Below, one piece after another: positions 1-6,873 of a DNA stretch of 9,874 nucleotides. Positions within the stretch are counted from its first letter, which is position 1, and every line of letters begins with the position of its first letter. This stretch comes from an uncultured Porphyromonadaceae bacterium (GTDB lineage: Bacteria; Bacteroidota; Bacteroidia; Bacteroidales; Muribaculaceae): contig CABRZA010000088.1 in assembly GCA_902475285.1 (NCBI GenBank), positions 1-9,874 on the forward strand, given 5' to 3'. The notes below the pieces were generated by a model that saw only the letters and a list, made by a program, of their open reading frames with translations, did no database searches and had not been told where the DNA came from. The translations under genes were made by a program, and so were the position numbers.

Positions 1-1
1 C

Positions 2-28
2 GGCGATAACTACGGGCATAGAACATGA
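2..28. other. Possible edge of a neighbouring gene
   Basis: The left edge may hold the end or the beginning of a neighbour, and the sequence does not decide between them. On the + strand one frame reads GDNYGHRT and stops at TGA 26-28, which would fit the tail of an upstream gene. On the - strand an ATG at 26-24 (MFYARSYR...) or at 19-17 (MPVVIA...) runs off the window, which would make a gene divergent from clpC. Only eight or fewer codons are visible in each case, so no product can be named. Confidence 0.15.
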
Positions 29-92
29 TTCAAACCTGCGGCGCCAGCAAAGATTTCTTACTGGATATGCTCTCAATTATGCCATTATCGCC
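2..92. repeat. Long imperfect inverted repeat or structured RNA upstream of clpC
   Basis: Positions 2-9 (GGCGATAA) are perfectly complementary to 85-92 (TTATCGCC). Further in, 15-20 (GGCATA) pairs with 78-83 (TATGCC). The two helices are separated by an asymmetric internal loop of 5 nt on one side and 1 nt on the other. Inside lies a weaker hairpin, CCAG at 44-47 with CTGG at 61-64. Together this makes 14 paired bases closing about 57 nt. It could be a folded RNA, part of the leader or tail of a neighbouring gene, or a DNA-level inverted repeat. I found no match to a tRNA (no proper T-arm or D-arm on either strand) and recognise no RNA family. The pairing is visible in the sequence; its function is unknown. 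Confidence 0.35.
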
Positions 93-108
93 AAAGTGAT
101 ATTTGCAC

Positions 109-128
109 TTCAGTCTGTCAAGACTGAA
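109..128. promoter_or_regulatory. Perfect 8-bp dyad, candidate activator site upstream of clpC
   Basis: TTCAGTCT (109-116) and AGACTGAA (121-128) form a perfect inverted repeat around a 4-nt centre. No T-run follows, so it is a poor intrinsic terminator. Its centre lies about 93 bp upstream of the start site predicted from the sigma-54-like promoter. That is within the usual range for enhancer-binding proteins, which bind as dimers to such dyads. A weaker dyad, AAGTG-N7-CACTT (94-110), abuts it. The repeat is seen directly; the activator role is inferred. Confidence 0.45.
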
Positions 129-184
129 CGGCCACATGTGATTTTTGCTGAAAAATTGTTGTTTCTCCGCGTTTCGGTGCAATT

Positions 185-201
185 TTGGCACGGTTTTTGC
201 C
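185..201 (+). promoter_or_regulatory. Sigma-54 (RpoN) type -24/-12 promoter for clpC
   Basis: The stretch TTGGCACGGTTTTTGC matches the sigma-54 consensus YTGGCACG-N4-TTGCW at every position except the final W, which is C at 201. The invariant GG (187-188) and GC (199-200) are separated by exactly 10 nt, as the family requires. The predicted transcript start is near 212, giving a leader of about 30 nt before the ATG at 242. I found no convincing Bacteroidetes sigma-A promoter (TTTG-N19-21-TAnnTTTG) here: the best -7-like element, TAGGTTGT at 212-219, lacks a correctly spaced partner. The leader also carries a 7-nt direct repeat, TGTTATA, at 207-213 and 217-223. Confidence 0.65.
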
Positions 202-241
202 GTTAGTGTTATAGGTTGTTATACCCTTACTACTCGTGAAT

Positions 242-2857
242 ATGGAAAACAGTCAAAAATACACTCCCGAGGCGCAGGCGCTCATCGACCGTCTGCGTCA
301 GCAATGCACAAGCCACGGCAACTCGGCCATCATGCCCGCGCACATGATGCTCGAGCTCTCCCAGCCCGGCTCAAAGACGGCGGCGCTAATCGAAGAGGTG
401 ACGGGCACCGACACCCTCGAGCAGCTGCGCCACGAGCTCGACAACGCTCTCCTCGAGCCCGACGCCGCGAACGGAAAGGACGCCGATTTCTACAACCGTA
501 GCGTCACTCTCATCATAAAACTCGCCATCATCGAGGCGCGATATATGAAGGCCCTGCTGGTAGATACGGAGCACCTCCTCCTGTCGATGCTCCATAATAA
601 AGAGGTGAAGGAAACGCCATGCCTGCGGCCCTTCTTCGATGCCGGCCTCAACTACGACGCCATCGTGCGCCTGCTCAAACCCGAGCCCCCGAAAGCCGAG
701 GAAACGCCGCGCAACGAGCACCGCTCCGAAGCCGTCGCTGCCGACGACGACGTTGAGGATGATGACGATACCTCCGCATCCTCCCAATCGTCGGGCGAGG
801 CGTCCAGAAACGACGACAGCGCCGAAAAAGTCAAAGGAGGCACGGGCGGCAAGTTCCGCCGCTCCGGCCGCAGCGACACCCCTACCCTCGACAAATACGG
901 CCACGACATGACGCGTGCCGCCGAAGAAGGCGCCCTCGATCCCGTGGTGGGCCGCGAGGTTGAAATTGAGCGTCTGGCCCAGATTCTGAGCCGTCGCAAG
1001 AAGAACAACCCAGTGCTCATCGGCGAGCCCGGTGTGGGTAAGTCGGCTATTGTCGAAGGCCTCGCGCTGCGCATCCATCAGCGCAAGGTGTCGCCCATAC
1101 TATTCAACAAGCGTCTCATCTCGCTCGACATGGCCTCAATCGTCGCCGGCACAAAGTACCGCGGCGAGTTCGAAGAGCGCATCAAGGCCATACTCAACGA
1201 ATTGGCCAAGAACCGCGACATCATCCTCTTCATCGACGAAATCCACACCATCGTCGGTGCCGGCAACTCGCAGGGAGCCATGGATGCCGCCAACATGCTC
1301 AAACCCGCCCTCGCCCGAGGCGAAGTGCAATGCATCGGCGCTACTACACTCGACGAATACCGCATGAACATCGAGAAGGACGGCGCGCTCGAGCGTCGCT
1401 TCCAAAAGGTGCTCGTAGAGCCTACCACCGCCGAGCAGACCCTCGCTATACTCAATAATATCAAGGAGAAATACGAAGAGCACCACGGCGTGACTTACAC
1501 CGACGACGCCCTCGAGGCATGCGTAAAGCTTACCGACCGGTATGTGACCGACCGCAATTTCCCCGACAAGGCCATCGATGCCATGGACGAGGCAGGCTCG
1601 CGCGTAAAGGTAACGCATGTGGCCGAATCGCCGCAGATTGTCGAACTTGAAAACGAGCTCGAGAAGCTCGACCAAGAGAAGAGCGTGGCCGTCAATAACC
1701 ACGACTTCAACAAGGCCACCGAGCTCCGCGACCGCATGGGGCAGCTCAACGCCGAACTCGAAGAAGCTCGCCGCAAGTGGACCGAAGAACAGCGCAGCAA
1801 GCGCGAGGTGGTCGACGCCGACCGCGTGGCCGAAGTCGTCGCCATGATGACCGGCGTGCCCGTGCAGCGCATAGCACAGGCCGAAGGTCTGCGCCTCCTC
1901 GAAATGGGCGGCGCGCTCAAAGGCGCCGTAGTCGGACAGGATGAGGCAATATCGAAGATTGTAAAGGCCATACAGCGCAACCGCCTCGGCCTCAAAGACC
2001 CCAACAAGCCAATCGGCGTCTTCATGTTCCTCGGCCCGACCGGTGTGGGCAAGACGCACCTCGCCAAACGGCTCGCCGAATACCTCTTCGACTCGGCCGA
2101 CACCCTCATCCGCATCGACATGAGCGAGTACATGGAGAAGTTTAGCGTGTCGCGTCTCATCGGTGCGCCTCCCGGCTATGTAGGTTACGAGGAAGGCGGC
2201 CAGCTCACAGAGCGCGTACGCCGTCATCCTTACTCTGTGGTGCTTCTCGACGAAATCGAGAAGGCCCATCCCGACGTATTCAATCTTCTCCTCCAAGTGA
2301 TGGACGAAGGACGCCTTACCGACAGTCTCGGTCGACGCATCGACTTCAAGAACACTATCATCATCATGACGTCGAACATCGGCACACGTCAGCTCAAAGA
2401 ATTCGGCAGCGGCGTTGGCTTCACCACGCAGGAGGTCGACCGCGACTACTCGCGCGGCGTTCTCACAAAAGCCCTCAACAAGGCCTTCTCACCGGAGTTC
2501 CTCAACCGCATCGACGACGTGATAATCTTCGAAACCCTCGACCGCGACGCCATCTTCAAGATCATCGACATCGAGCTCGCCGGCTTCTACCGCCGCCTTG
2601 CCGCCCTTGGTTACGCTGTCACACTCAGCGACGAAGCCAAGAACTTCATCGCCGACAAGGGCTGCGACGTGCAGTTCGGCGCACGTCCCCTCAAGCGAGC
2701 CATCCAGAAATATCTCGAAGACGAACTCGCCGAGCTCCTGCTCTCCACCAAAGTAGGCTTAGGCGACGAAATCATCGTGGGCTACGACCCAGAACAAAAG
2801 AAGATTGTAACCCAGGTAATCTCATCGGCCGACCAGCCCGCAATCCCCGAAAGCTAA
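242..2857 (+). CDS. clpC: ClpC-type AAA+ unfoldase, Clp protease ATP-binding subunit
   Basis: This is a Hsp100 unfoldase of 871 residues that would feed substrates to ClpP in the cytoplasm. Numbered from the ATG at 242, it has an N-terminal Clp repeat domain (about 1-150) and an acidic Ser-rich linker (about 160-205). AAA domain 1 has Walker A GEPGVGKS (261-268), Walker B with D332/E333, and pore loop KYRG (305-308). A coiled UVR-type middle segment (about 469-513) marks ClpC rather than ClpA or ClpB. AAA domain 2 has Walker A GPTGVGKT (598-605), Walker B D670/E671, pore loop GYVG (645-648), and sensor-2 GAR (813-815). The GVGF loop (724-727) is where ClpP docks. A GTG at 236 is in frame, but the ATG two codons later is preferred. 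It is followed by a strong terminator and so appears monocistronic. Its candidate promoter is sigma-54-like, which is unusual for this gene. ClpP is not in the window. Confidence 0.96.
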   Translation: MENSQKYTPEAQALIDRLRQQCTSHGNSAIMPAHMMLELSQPGSKTAALIEEVTGTDTLEQLRHELDNALLEPDAANGKDADFYNRSVTLIIKLAIIEARYMKALLVDTEHLLLSMLHNKEVKETPCLRPFFDAGLNYDAIVRLLKPEPPKAEETPRNEHRSEAVAADDDVEDDDDTSASSQSSGEASRNDDSAEKVKGGTGGKFRRSGRSDTPTLDKYGHDMTRAAEEGALDPVVGREVEIERLAQILSRRKKNNPVLIGEPGVGKSAIVEGLALRIHQRKVSPILFNKRLISLDMASIVAGTKYRGEFEERIKAILNELAKNRDIILFIDEIHTIVGAGNSQGAMDAANMLKPALARGEVQCIGATTLDEYRMNIEKDGALERRFQKVLVEPTTAEQTLAILNNIKEKYEEHHGVTYTDDALEACVKLTDRYVTDRNFPDKAIDAMDEAGSRVKVTHVAESPQIVELENELEKLDQEKSVAVNNHDFNKATELRDRMGQLNAELEEARRKWTEEQRSKREVVDADRVAEVVAMMTGVPVQRIAQAEGLRLLEMGGALKGAVVGQDEAISKIVKAIQRNRLGLKDPNKPIGVFMFLGPTGVGKTHLAKRLAEYLFDSADTLIRIDMSEYMEKFSVSRLIGAPPGYVGYEEGGQLTERVRRHPYSVVLLDEIEKAHPDVFNLLLQVMDEGRLTDSLGRRIDFKNTIIIMTSNIGTRQLKEFGSGVGFTTQEVDRDYSRGVLTKALNKAFSPEFLNRIDDVIIFETLDRDAIFKIIDIELAGFYRRLAALGYAVTLSDEAKNFIADKGCDVQFGARPLKRAIQKYLEDELAELLLSTKVGLGDEIIVGYDPEQKKIVTQVISSADQPAIPES

Positions 2858-2877
2858 AATTCAGAGTGCCCCCCTAC

Positions 2878-2921
2878 CACGCGGCATGGTTGCAAAGAAG
2901 CAGCGGTGCCGCGTGTTTTTT
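2878..2921 (+). terminator. Intrinsic terminator of clpC
   Basis: CACGCGGCA (2878-2886) pairs perfectly with TGCCGCGTG (2907-2915), extended by a G-T wobble at 2887/2906. The GC-rich stem is followed directly by six T residues (2916-2921). It lies 20 nt after the clpC stop codon and separates clpC from the next operon. It also shows that an in-frame ATG at 2886, inside the stem, is not the real start of the following gene. Confidence 0.85.
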
Positions 2922-2941
2922 GTATTTATTCACGCTCGGCG

Positions 2942-2973
2942 CTTGCGCAGGTCGCAAAATAATGTTAACTTTA
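2942..2973 (+). promoter_or_regulatory. Candidate Bacteroidetes housekeeping promoter
   Basis: TAACTTTA at 2966-2973 matches the Bacteroidetes -7 box TAnnTTTG in all but the last base. CTTG at 2942-2945 resembles the -33 box TTTG, and 20 nt separate the two, within the usual 19-21. The predicted start near 2980 gives a leader of about 26 nt to the ATG at 3006. The site lies just after the clpC terminator and would drive the three-gene murein-peptide operon. Confidence 0.5.
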
Positions 2974-3005
2974 CCGAAATTTCAATCCTACTATCCCAAG
3001 CTACA

Positions 3006-4385
3006 ATGCGTACGAAAAAAATACTGATACTGGCAGCCGCCGTATGCCTCGGAGCCTACGGCGCTTACATGGTATCGGTCAAGGCCGAAGAGTACAAAAC
3101 CGTCCGCGAACTCCCCGTATGGCTCGAGACCGACTCTGCCGCCGCCATCGACCGACGCATAGCCGCCGACTTCACCCTGTCGCGCCAGGAGCTGCTGGAA
3201 ACATTGCAGCGCGCGCATCCGGAACTGACCGATGCCGACATCGACTCGTTTTTATGCCACAAATATATCGAGGCCGTAACCATTGACGGCGAGCAGCGCT
3301 TCCACCGCAAGTCGCCGCGCAACCTCAATCTCCTAAACCCGGCCTACAACGGCGGTGCACGCCGTCGCGGCGACAAAGCCTCCCCGGCGAGGATAAGCTA
3401 CGTCGACTCCGTGCTGTCGTTCTACCGCGGCACCAATCCACGCGGCCTCAGCCACGAGGTGACATACCGTTTCACCGTCGATGTGCCCGGCCAAGAGGTT
3501 TTCGCCGGCGACACTCTCCGCGTATGGATGCCCGTGCCTATGGCCACCGACCGCCAGCGCAACATCGAGGTTCTCTCGTCAACACCCTCTTCCTACATTC
3601 TCTCCGACGGGCGCTCCATACACAACAGCATCTACTTTGAAGCTCCCGCACCCGCTCCGGGCGACACGGCGCACTTCGAGTACACCGGCCGCTTCGTCAC
3701 CTCGGGCAAATACGCCACCGAGGCCGACATTCTCGCCAACATCAAGCCATACGACACCGCATCTGCCGAATACCGGAAATATACGGCCGTCGAGGCACCG
3801 CACATCATCCGCCTCGACTCGCTCGCGCATGCAATCGTAGGCAACGAGACCAACCCCTACCGACAGAGCGAGATGGTGTTCGACTACATCATCGACCGCT
3901 ATCCCTGGGCCGGAGCACGCGAATACAGCACCATAGCCTGCATACCGCAGTATGTAGTCGACGAAGGCCACGGCGACTGCGGCCAAGTGTCGCTCCTCTA
4001 CATCTCGCTTATGCGCTCGCTTGGCGTACCGGCACGCTGGGAAAGCGGCTGGATGCTCCATCCCGGCGAGGTCAATCTCCACGACTGGGCCGAAGTATAC
4101 TTCGAAGGCGTGGGGTGGCTCCCGGTCGACGTATCGTTCGGCCGCTACACCGGCTCCGACGACGCCGAGAACACCGGATTCTACTCCCACGGCATCGACG
4201 CGCACCGTCTGGCCGCCAACAAAGGCGTGTGCGGCGATTTCTATCCGGCCAAGCAATTCGTGCGCAGCGAGACCGTCGACTTCCAGGTGGGCGAAGTAGA
4301 GTGCGCCAAGGGCAACGTGTTCTATCCGGCATGGAGCTACAACCTTGAAATAATCAACAAGACACCTATCGAATCCGAACCATGA
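3006..4385 (+). CDS. Exported transglutaminase-like domain protein
   Basis: This 459-residue protein has a papain-like transglutaminase core at about 285-385. The expected catalytic triad is visible: C325 in GHGDCGQVSL, H359 in NLHDWAEVYF, and D375 in WLPVDVSFG. Bacterial members of this superfamily usually act as peptidases or amidases rather than crosslinkers; the substrate is not known. The N-terminus MRTKKILILAAAVCLG is a basic stretch followed by a hydrophobic segment, so it is either a signal peptide or an anchor. The Cys at 14 lacks a good lipobox (V at -1). A region at about 140-235 looks like a beta-rich domain in front of the core. I chose the ATG at 3006 because upstream in-frame starts fall in the clpC terminator and the extension lacks signal-peptide character. 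The stop overlaps the next gene by 4 nt (ATGA), which implies translational coupling. Together with the two downstream genes this points to murein-peptide processing. Confidence 0.85.
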   Translation: MRTKKILILAAAVCLGAYGAYMVSVKAEEYKTVRELPVWLETDSAAAIDRRIAADFTLSRQELLETLQRAHPELTDADIDSFLCHKYIEAVTIDGEQRFHRKSPRNLNLLNPAYNGGARRRGDKASPARISYVDSVLSFYRGTNPRGLSHEVTYRFTVDVPGQEVFAGDTLRVWMPVPMATDRQRNIEVLSSTPSSYILSDGRSIHNSIYFEAPAPAPGDTAHFEYTGRFVTSGKYATEADILANIKPYDTASAEYRKYTAVEAPHIIRLDSLAHAIVGNETNPYRQSEMVFDYIIDRYPWAGAREYSTIACIPQYVVDEGHGDCGQVSLLYISLMRSLGVPARWESGWMLHPGEVNLHDWAEVYFEGVGWLPVDVSFGRYTGSDDAENTGFYSHGIDAHRLAANKGVCGDFYPAKQFVRSETVDFQVGEVECAKGNVFYPAWSYNLEIINKTPIESEP

Positions 4386-5554
4386 GACAAGCCTTCCTCC
4401 TTGCCCTTGCACTCGCAGCCGCCGGCGCGGCTTTCGCACAATCGTCGGCCAACGAGTTCGACAAGGCATCGGCCATCCTCTCCGACGTCAAGAGTGCCGT
4501 CGCTCCCGACGGGCGTCAGGCCATATTCACTCTCAAAGCCTACCACAACCCCGACGGCGTATTGGTAGTGGGCGGCGAAGCCTCCGATTCCGTAGCAGTA
4601 AAAGCTGCCCGCAAGGCGCTTGCCGACGGAGGCTTAGAGTATGCCGACAGCATCGCTCTCCTGCCCTACGACGTGTGGGCGCAGGTGCGCATACCCGTCG
4701 CCAGCCTCCGCACGGGCGGCCGACACGCCGCCGAAATGGCCACGCAGGCAGTGATGGGCACTCCGTTGCGCGTGTTGCAGAAGGCCAAGGAGTGGTGGCA
4801 GGTTCAGACGCCCGACGGCTACATTGCCTGGGTGCCCACATCGTCGGTGACCGAAAAAACTCCCGCTCAGCTCGCCGACTGGCGCCGCGCCAAACGCTTC
4901 ATCGTGACCTGGCCATATCAGGTGCGCGCCTTCCGCACTGCCGACGCCGAAGGCGTGCGCGACGTGGTGACCGATCTCGTCAACGGCTGCATCGTGGGTA
5001 CACCCGACAACCAGCTCGTGGTGAACGCAGGCAAAGCCCTCATAGAGCTTCCCGACGGACGCCGCGGATATGTGGCAACCGAATATATCAACCCCGTGGA
5101 AGAATGGGCTGCCCAGGACTTCGACGCCGACAGGATTCTCGACACCGCCTACTCCATGGAAGGCACACCTTACCTTTGGGGCGGTACATCGACAAAGGCC
5201 ATCGACTGTTCGGGGCTTGCGAAGGTGAGCTACTTCGCCAACGGCATCATCCTTATGCGCGACGCTTCGCAGCAAGCCTTCACGGGCACCCGCATCGACG
5301 CCAAGGACTGGCGCACATGCCGTGCCGGCGACCTTCTCTTCTTCGGCAACGCGCAGACCGGCCGCGTGACACATGTAGGTATCTACGACCATGCCGGCAA
5401 CTATGTCCACTCATCCGGCCGGGTGAAGCGCAACAGCGTCGACCCCGAAGCCGACAACTATCTCACCACGCCCTTCCTCCACGCCGTGCGCATACATGGC
5501 AACGAGGAAACGCAGGGCATCGTACGCGCCCGAAACCATCCGTGGTATTTCTAA
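4382..5554 (+). CDS. Exported SH3-NlpC/P60 endopeptidase, YkfC-like
   Basis: This is a 390-residue cell-wall peptidase. A signal peptide at 1-19 (MRQAFLLALALAAAGAAFA, cleavage before Q20) sends it across the inner membrane. Two SH3b-like modules (about 105-157 and 172-238) precede a C-terminal NlpC/P60 domain (about 245-370). That domain has catalytic C276 in AIDCSGLAK, H331 in VTHVGIY, and H343 in YVHSSG as the likely third residue; Y264 in GTPYLWGG is also typical. Family knowledge: enzymes of this layout, such as B. subtilis YkfC, cut the gamma-D-Glu-to-diamino-acid bond in murein peptides and release L-Ala-D-Glu. The next gene encodes an epimerase for exactly that dipeptide, which strongly supports this specificity. 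The start codon overlaps the stop of the transglutaminase gene. Residues 30-100 form a small N-terminal domain I cannot name. Confidence 0.9.
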   Translation: MRQAFLLALALAAAGAAFAQSSANEFDKASAILSDVKSAVAPDGRQAIFTLKAYHNPDGVLVVGGEASDSVAVKAARKALADGGLEYADSIALLPYDVWAQVRIPVASLRTGGRHAAEMATQAVMGTPLRVLQKAKEWWQVQTPDGYIAWVPTSSVTEKTPAQLADWRRAKRFIVTWPYQVRAFRTADAEGVRDVVTDLVNGCIVGTPDNQLVVNAGKALIELPDGRRGYVATEYINPVEEWAAQDFDADRILDTAYSMEGTPYLWGGTSTKAIDCSGLAKVSYFANGIILMRDASQQAFTGTRIDAKDWRTCRAGDLLFFGNAQTGRVTHVGIYDHAGNYVHSSGRVKRNSVDPEADNYLTTPFLHAVRIHGNEETQGIVRARNHPWYF

Positions 5555-5591
5555 CACACTTATCACCAACGCCAACAACATTACCATCAAT

Positions 5592-6725
5592 ATGGACCGC
5601 CGCAATTTCATAAAGACAGGGCTTCTCGGAGCCTTCATAGTATCCAGCCCGATATCCGTGTCGGCTCTCGACAGCGCCACGCGGCCTGCCGCACGTCCAG
5701 GACGCCTAAACCTGCGCTTCCGCCCCTACGAGCTCCAGTTGCGCCATGCCTTCAACCTGGCACGGTCGCAGCGCACCACCACACCCGGCGTGCAGGTTGA
5801 AATCGAATACGACGGCATCACCGGCTACGGCGAAGCGTCGATGCCACCCTACCTGGGGGAATCGGTGACGTCGGTGACCGAGTTCCTGTCGAAGCTCGAC
5901 CTGAGCCAGTTCTCCGATCCCTTCCGTATTGAGGACATCCACGAGTACATGGAGAGCGTCGCGCCCAACAACCGCGCAGCCAAGGCCTCCGTCGACATCG
6001 CACTCCACGACCTCACGGGCAAAATAATGGGTCAGCCATGGTATAAAATCTGGGGACTCAATCCCGACAACTGCCCCAACACCTCCTTCACCATCAGCTA
6101 CGACAGCGATCCCGACGAAATGCGGAAGAAGATAGAGGAGACGTCGCCCTACAAGGTCATCAAAATAAAGATGGGCCTTGAACATGACAAGGAGATAGTC
6201 GAAGCCTTCCGCCGTCACTCCGACGTACCCATCTGCGTCGACGCCAACCAGGGTTGGGGCGACCGCGAGAAAGCGCTCGAAATGTGCCACTGGCTCGCCG
6301 AGCGCAACTGTCTCTTCGTGGAGCAGCCAATGGACAAGGCTGCCCTCGACGACACAGCATGGTTGCGCGAACGCTCGCCGCTGCCCATCATCGCCGACGA
6401 ATTTCTCCAGCGCCTTCCCGACGTACGCCGTGCCGCCGAGGCCTACGACGGCATCAACATCAAGCTCATGAAGAGCACCGGCATGCACGAGGCTTACCAA
6501 ATGGCCACACTTGCCCGGGCCCTGGGTTTGAAAGTGATGTTGGGATGCATGACCGAGACCTCATGTGCAGTAAGCGCCGCCGCACAGCTCGCACCCCTTG
6601 TCGACTGGGCCGACCTTGACGGCAACCTTCTGATTGCCAACGATATTTTCGACGGCATGAAGATTGTCGACGGCAAGGTGACTCTGCCCGACCGTCCCGG
6701 CATCGGCGTGGTGCCCATAGCTTGA
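5592..6725 (+). CDS. Dipeptide epimerase, probable L-Ala-D/L-Glu epimerase
   Basis: This enolase-superfamily enzyme of 377 residues would interconvert L-Ala-D-Glu and L-Ala-L-Glu so that murein dipeptides can be used by ordinary peptidases. All hallmark residues are present. The KxK motif is K191-I-K193. The metal ligands are D217 (CVDANQ), E244 (FVEQP) and D269 (IIADE). The opposite catalytic lysine is K291 (INIKLMKSTG). The DLDG motif (341-344) binds the dipeptide amino group in this family. The N-terminus MDRRNFIKTGLLG resembles a twin-arginine signal, followed by a hydrophobic stretch and a likely cleavage after SVSA (25). The ATG at 5592 is chosen because an in-frame ATG at 5496 lies inside the preceding gene and would bury this signal. 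The gap to the NlpC/P60 gene is 37 nt with no terminator. Specificity for Ala-Glu rests mainly on the neighbouring gene. Confidence 0.9.
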   Translation: MDRRNFIKTGLLGAFIVSSPISVSALDSATRPAARPGRLNLRFRPYELQLRHAFNLARSQRTTTPGVQVEIEYDGITGYGEASMPPYLGESVTSVTEFLSKLDLSQFSDPFRIEDIHEYMESVAPNNRAAKASVDIALHDLTGKIMGQPWYKIWGLNPDNCPNTSFTISYDSDPDEMRKKIEETSPYKVIKIKMGLEHDKEIVEAFRRHSDVPICVDANQGWGDREKALEMCHWLAERNCLFVEQPMDKAALDDTAWLRERSPLPIIADEFLQRLPDVRRAAEAYDGINIKLMKSTGMHEAYQMATLARALGLKVMLGCMTETSCAVSAAAQLAPLVDWADLDGNLLIANDIFDGMKIVDGKVTLPDRPGIGVVPIA

Positions 6726-6795
6726 TTATGACGACGAGGGCAGCGGATACCCGCAACAAAAGACATTTTAATATTATAGTATTTACAGCCTGAGC

Positions 6796-6815
6796 GGGCG
6801 CTATATTTAGCGCCC
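6796..6815. terminator. Perfect 8-bp hairpin after the epimerase gene
   Basis: GGGCGCTA (6796-6803) and TAGCGCCC (6808-6815) form a perfect stem with a 4-nt loop, 70 nt after the epimerase stop. No T-run follows on either strand, so if it is a terminator it is not a canonical one. TATATTTA at 6802-6809, overlapping loop and stem, resembles a -7 box (TAnnTTTG), but no well-spaced -33 box is visible. The hairpin could therefore instead be an operator over a promoter for the glutamine synthetase gene. Confidence 0.5.
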
Positions 6816-6819
6816 ATAC

Positions 6820-6854
6820 TTCGTTGCCAATTATTATAAGACTATCGCAACGAA
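6820..6854. promoter_or_regulatory. Second dyad/hairpin before the glutamine synthetase gene
   Basis: TTCGTTGC (6820-6827) and GCAACGAA (6847-6854) are perfect reverse complements around 19 AT-rich bases. The element starts 4 nt after the preceding hairpin and ends 19 nt before the ATG at 6874. It may be an operator for a dimeric regulator or a leader stem-loop. It does not resemble the cyanobacterial glutamine riboswitch. The symmetry is certain; the role is not. Confidence 0.45.
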
Positions 6855-6873
6855 TGTTCATTAAATATTTACC

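Noticed and set aside
2..92. tRNA on either strand
   Set aside because: The 7-8 bp closing stem looked like an acceptor stem, but there is no T-arm at the right distance, no U at position 8 and no 5-bp anticodon stem with a 7-nt loop.
3..205. Open frame without start codon in the clpC upstream region
   Set aside because: It has no start in the window, lower GC than the real genes, no recognisable domain, and runs through the sigma-54-like promoter.
100..241. CIRCE or CtsR-type heat-shock operator
   Set aside because: No TTAGCACTC-N9-GAGTGCTAA element or CtsR-type heptad repeat is present; the only strong dyad is TTCAGTCT-N4-AGACTGAA.
1136..2296. Open frame of 386 codons on the - strand inside clpC
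   Set aside because: It is fully antisense to conserved AAA+ coding sequence and its translation shows no domain; it is a shadow of codon bias.
2886..3005. N-terminal extension of the transglutaminase-like protein
   Set aside because: The ATG at 2886 is the last base pair of the clpC terminator stem, and the extension would precede a good signal sequence beginning at 3006.
5496..5591. Earlier start for the epimerase
   Set aside because: It overlaps the NlpC/P60 gene by about 59 nt and would bury the RR-containing signal peptide.
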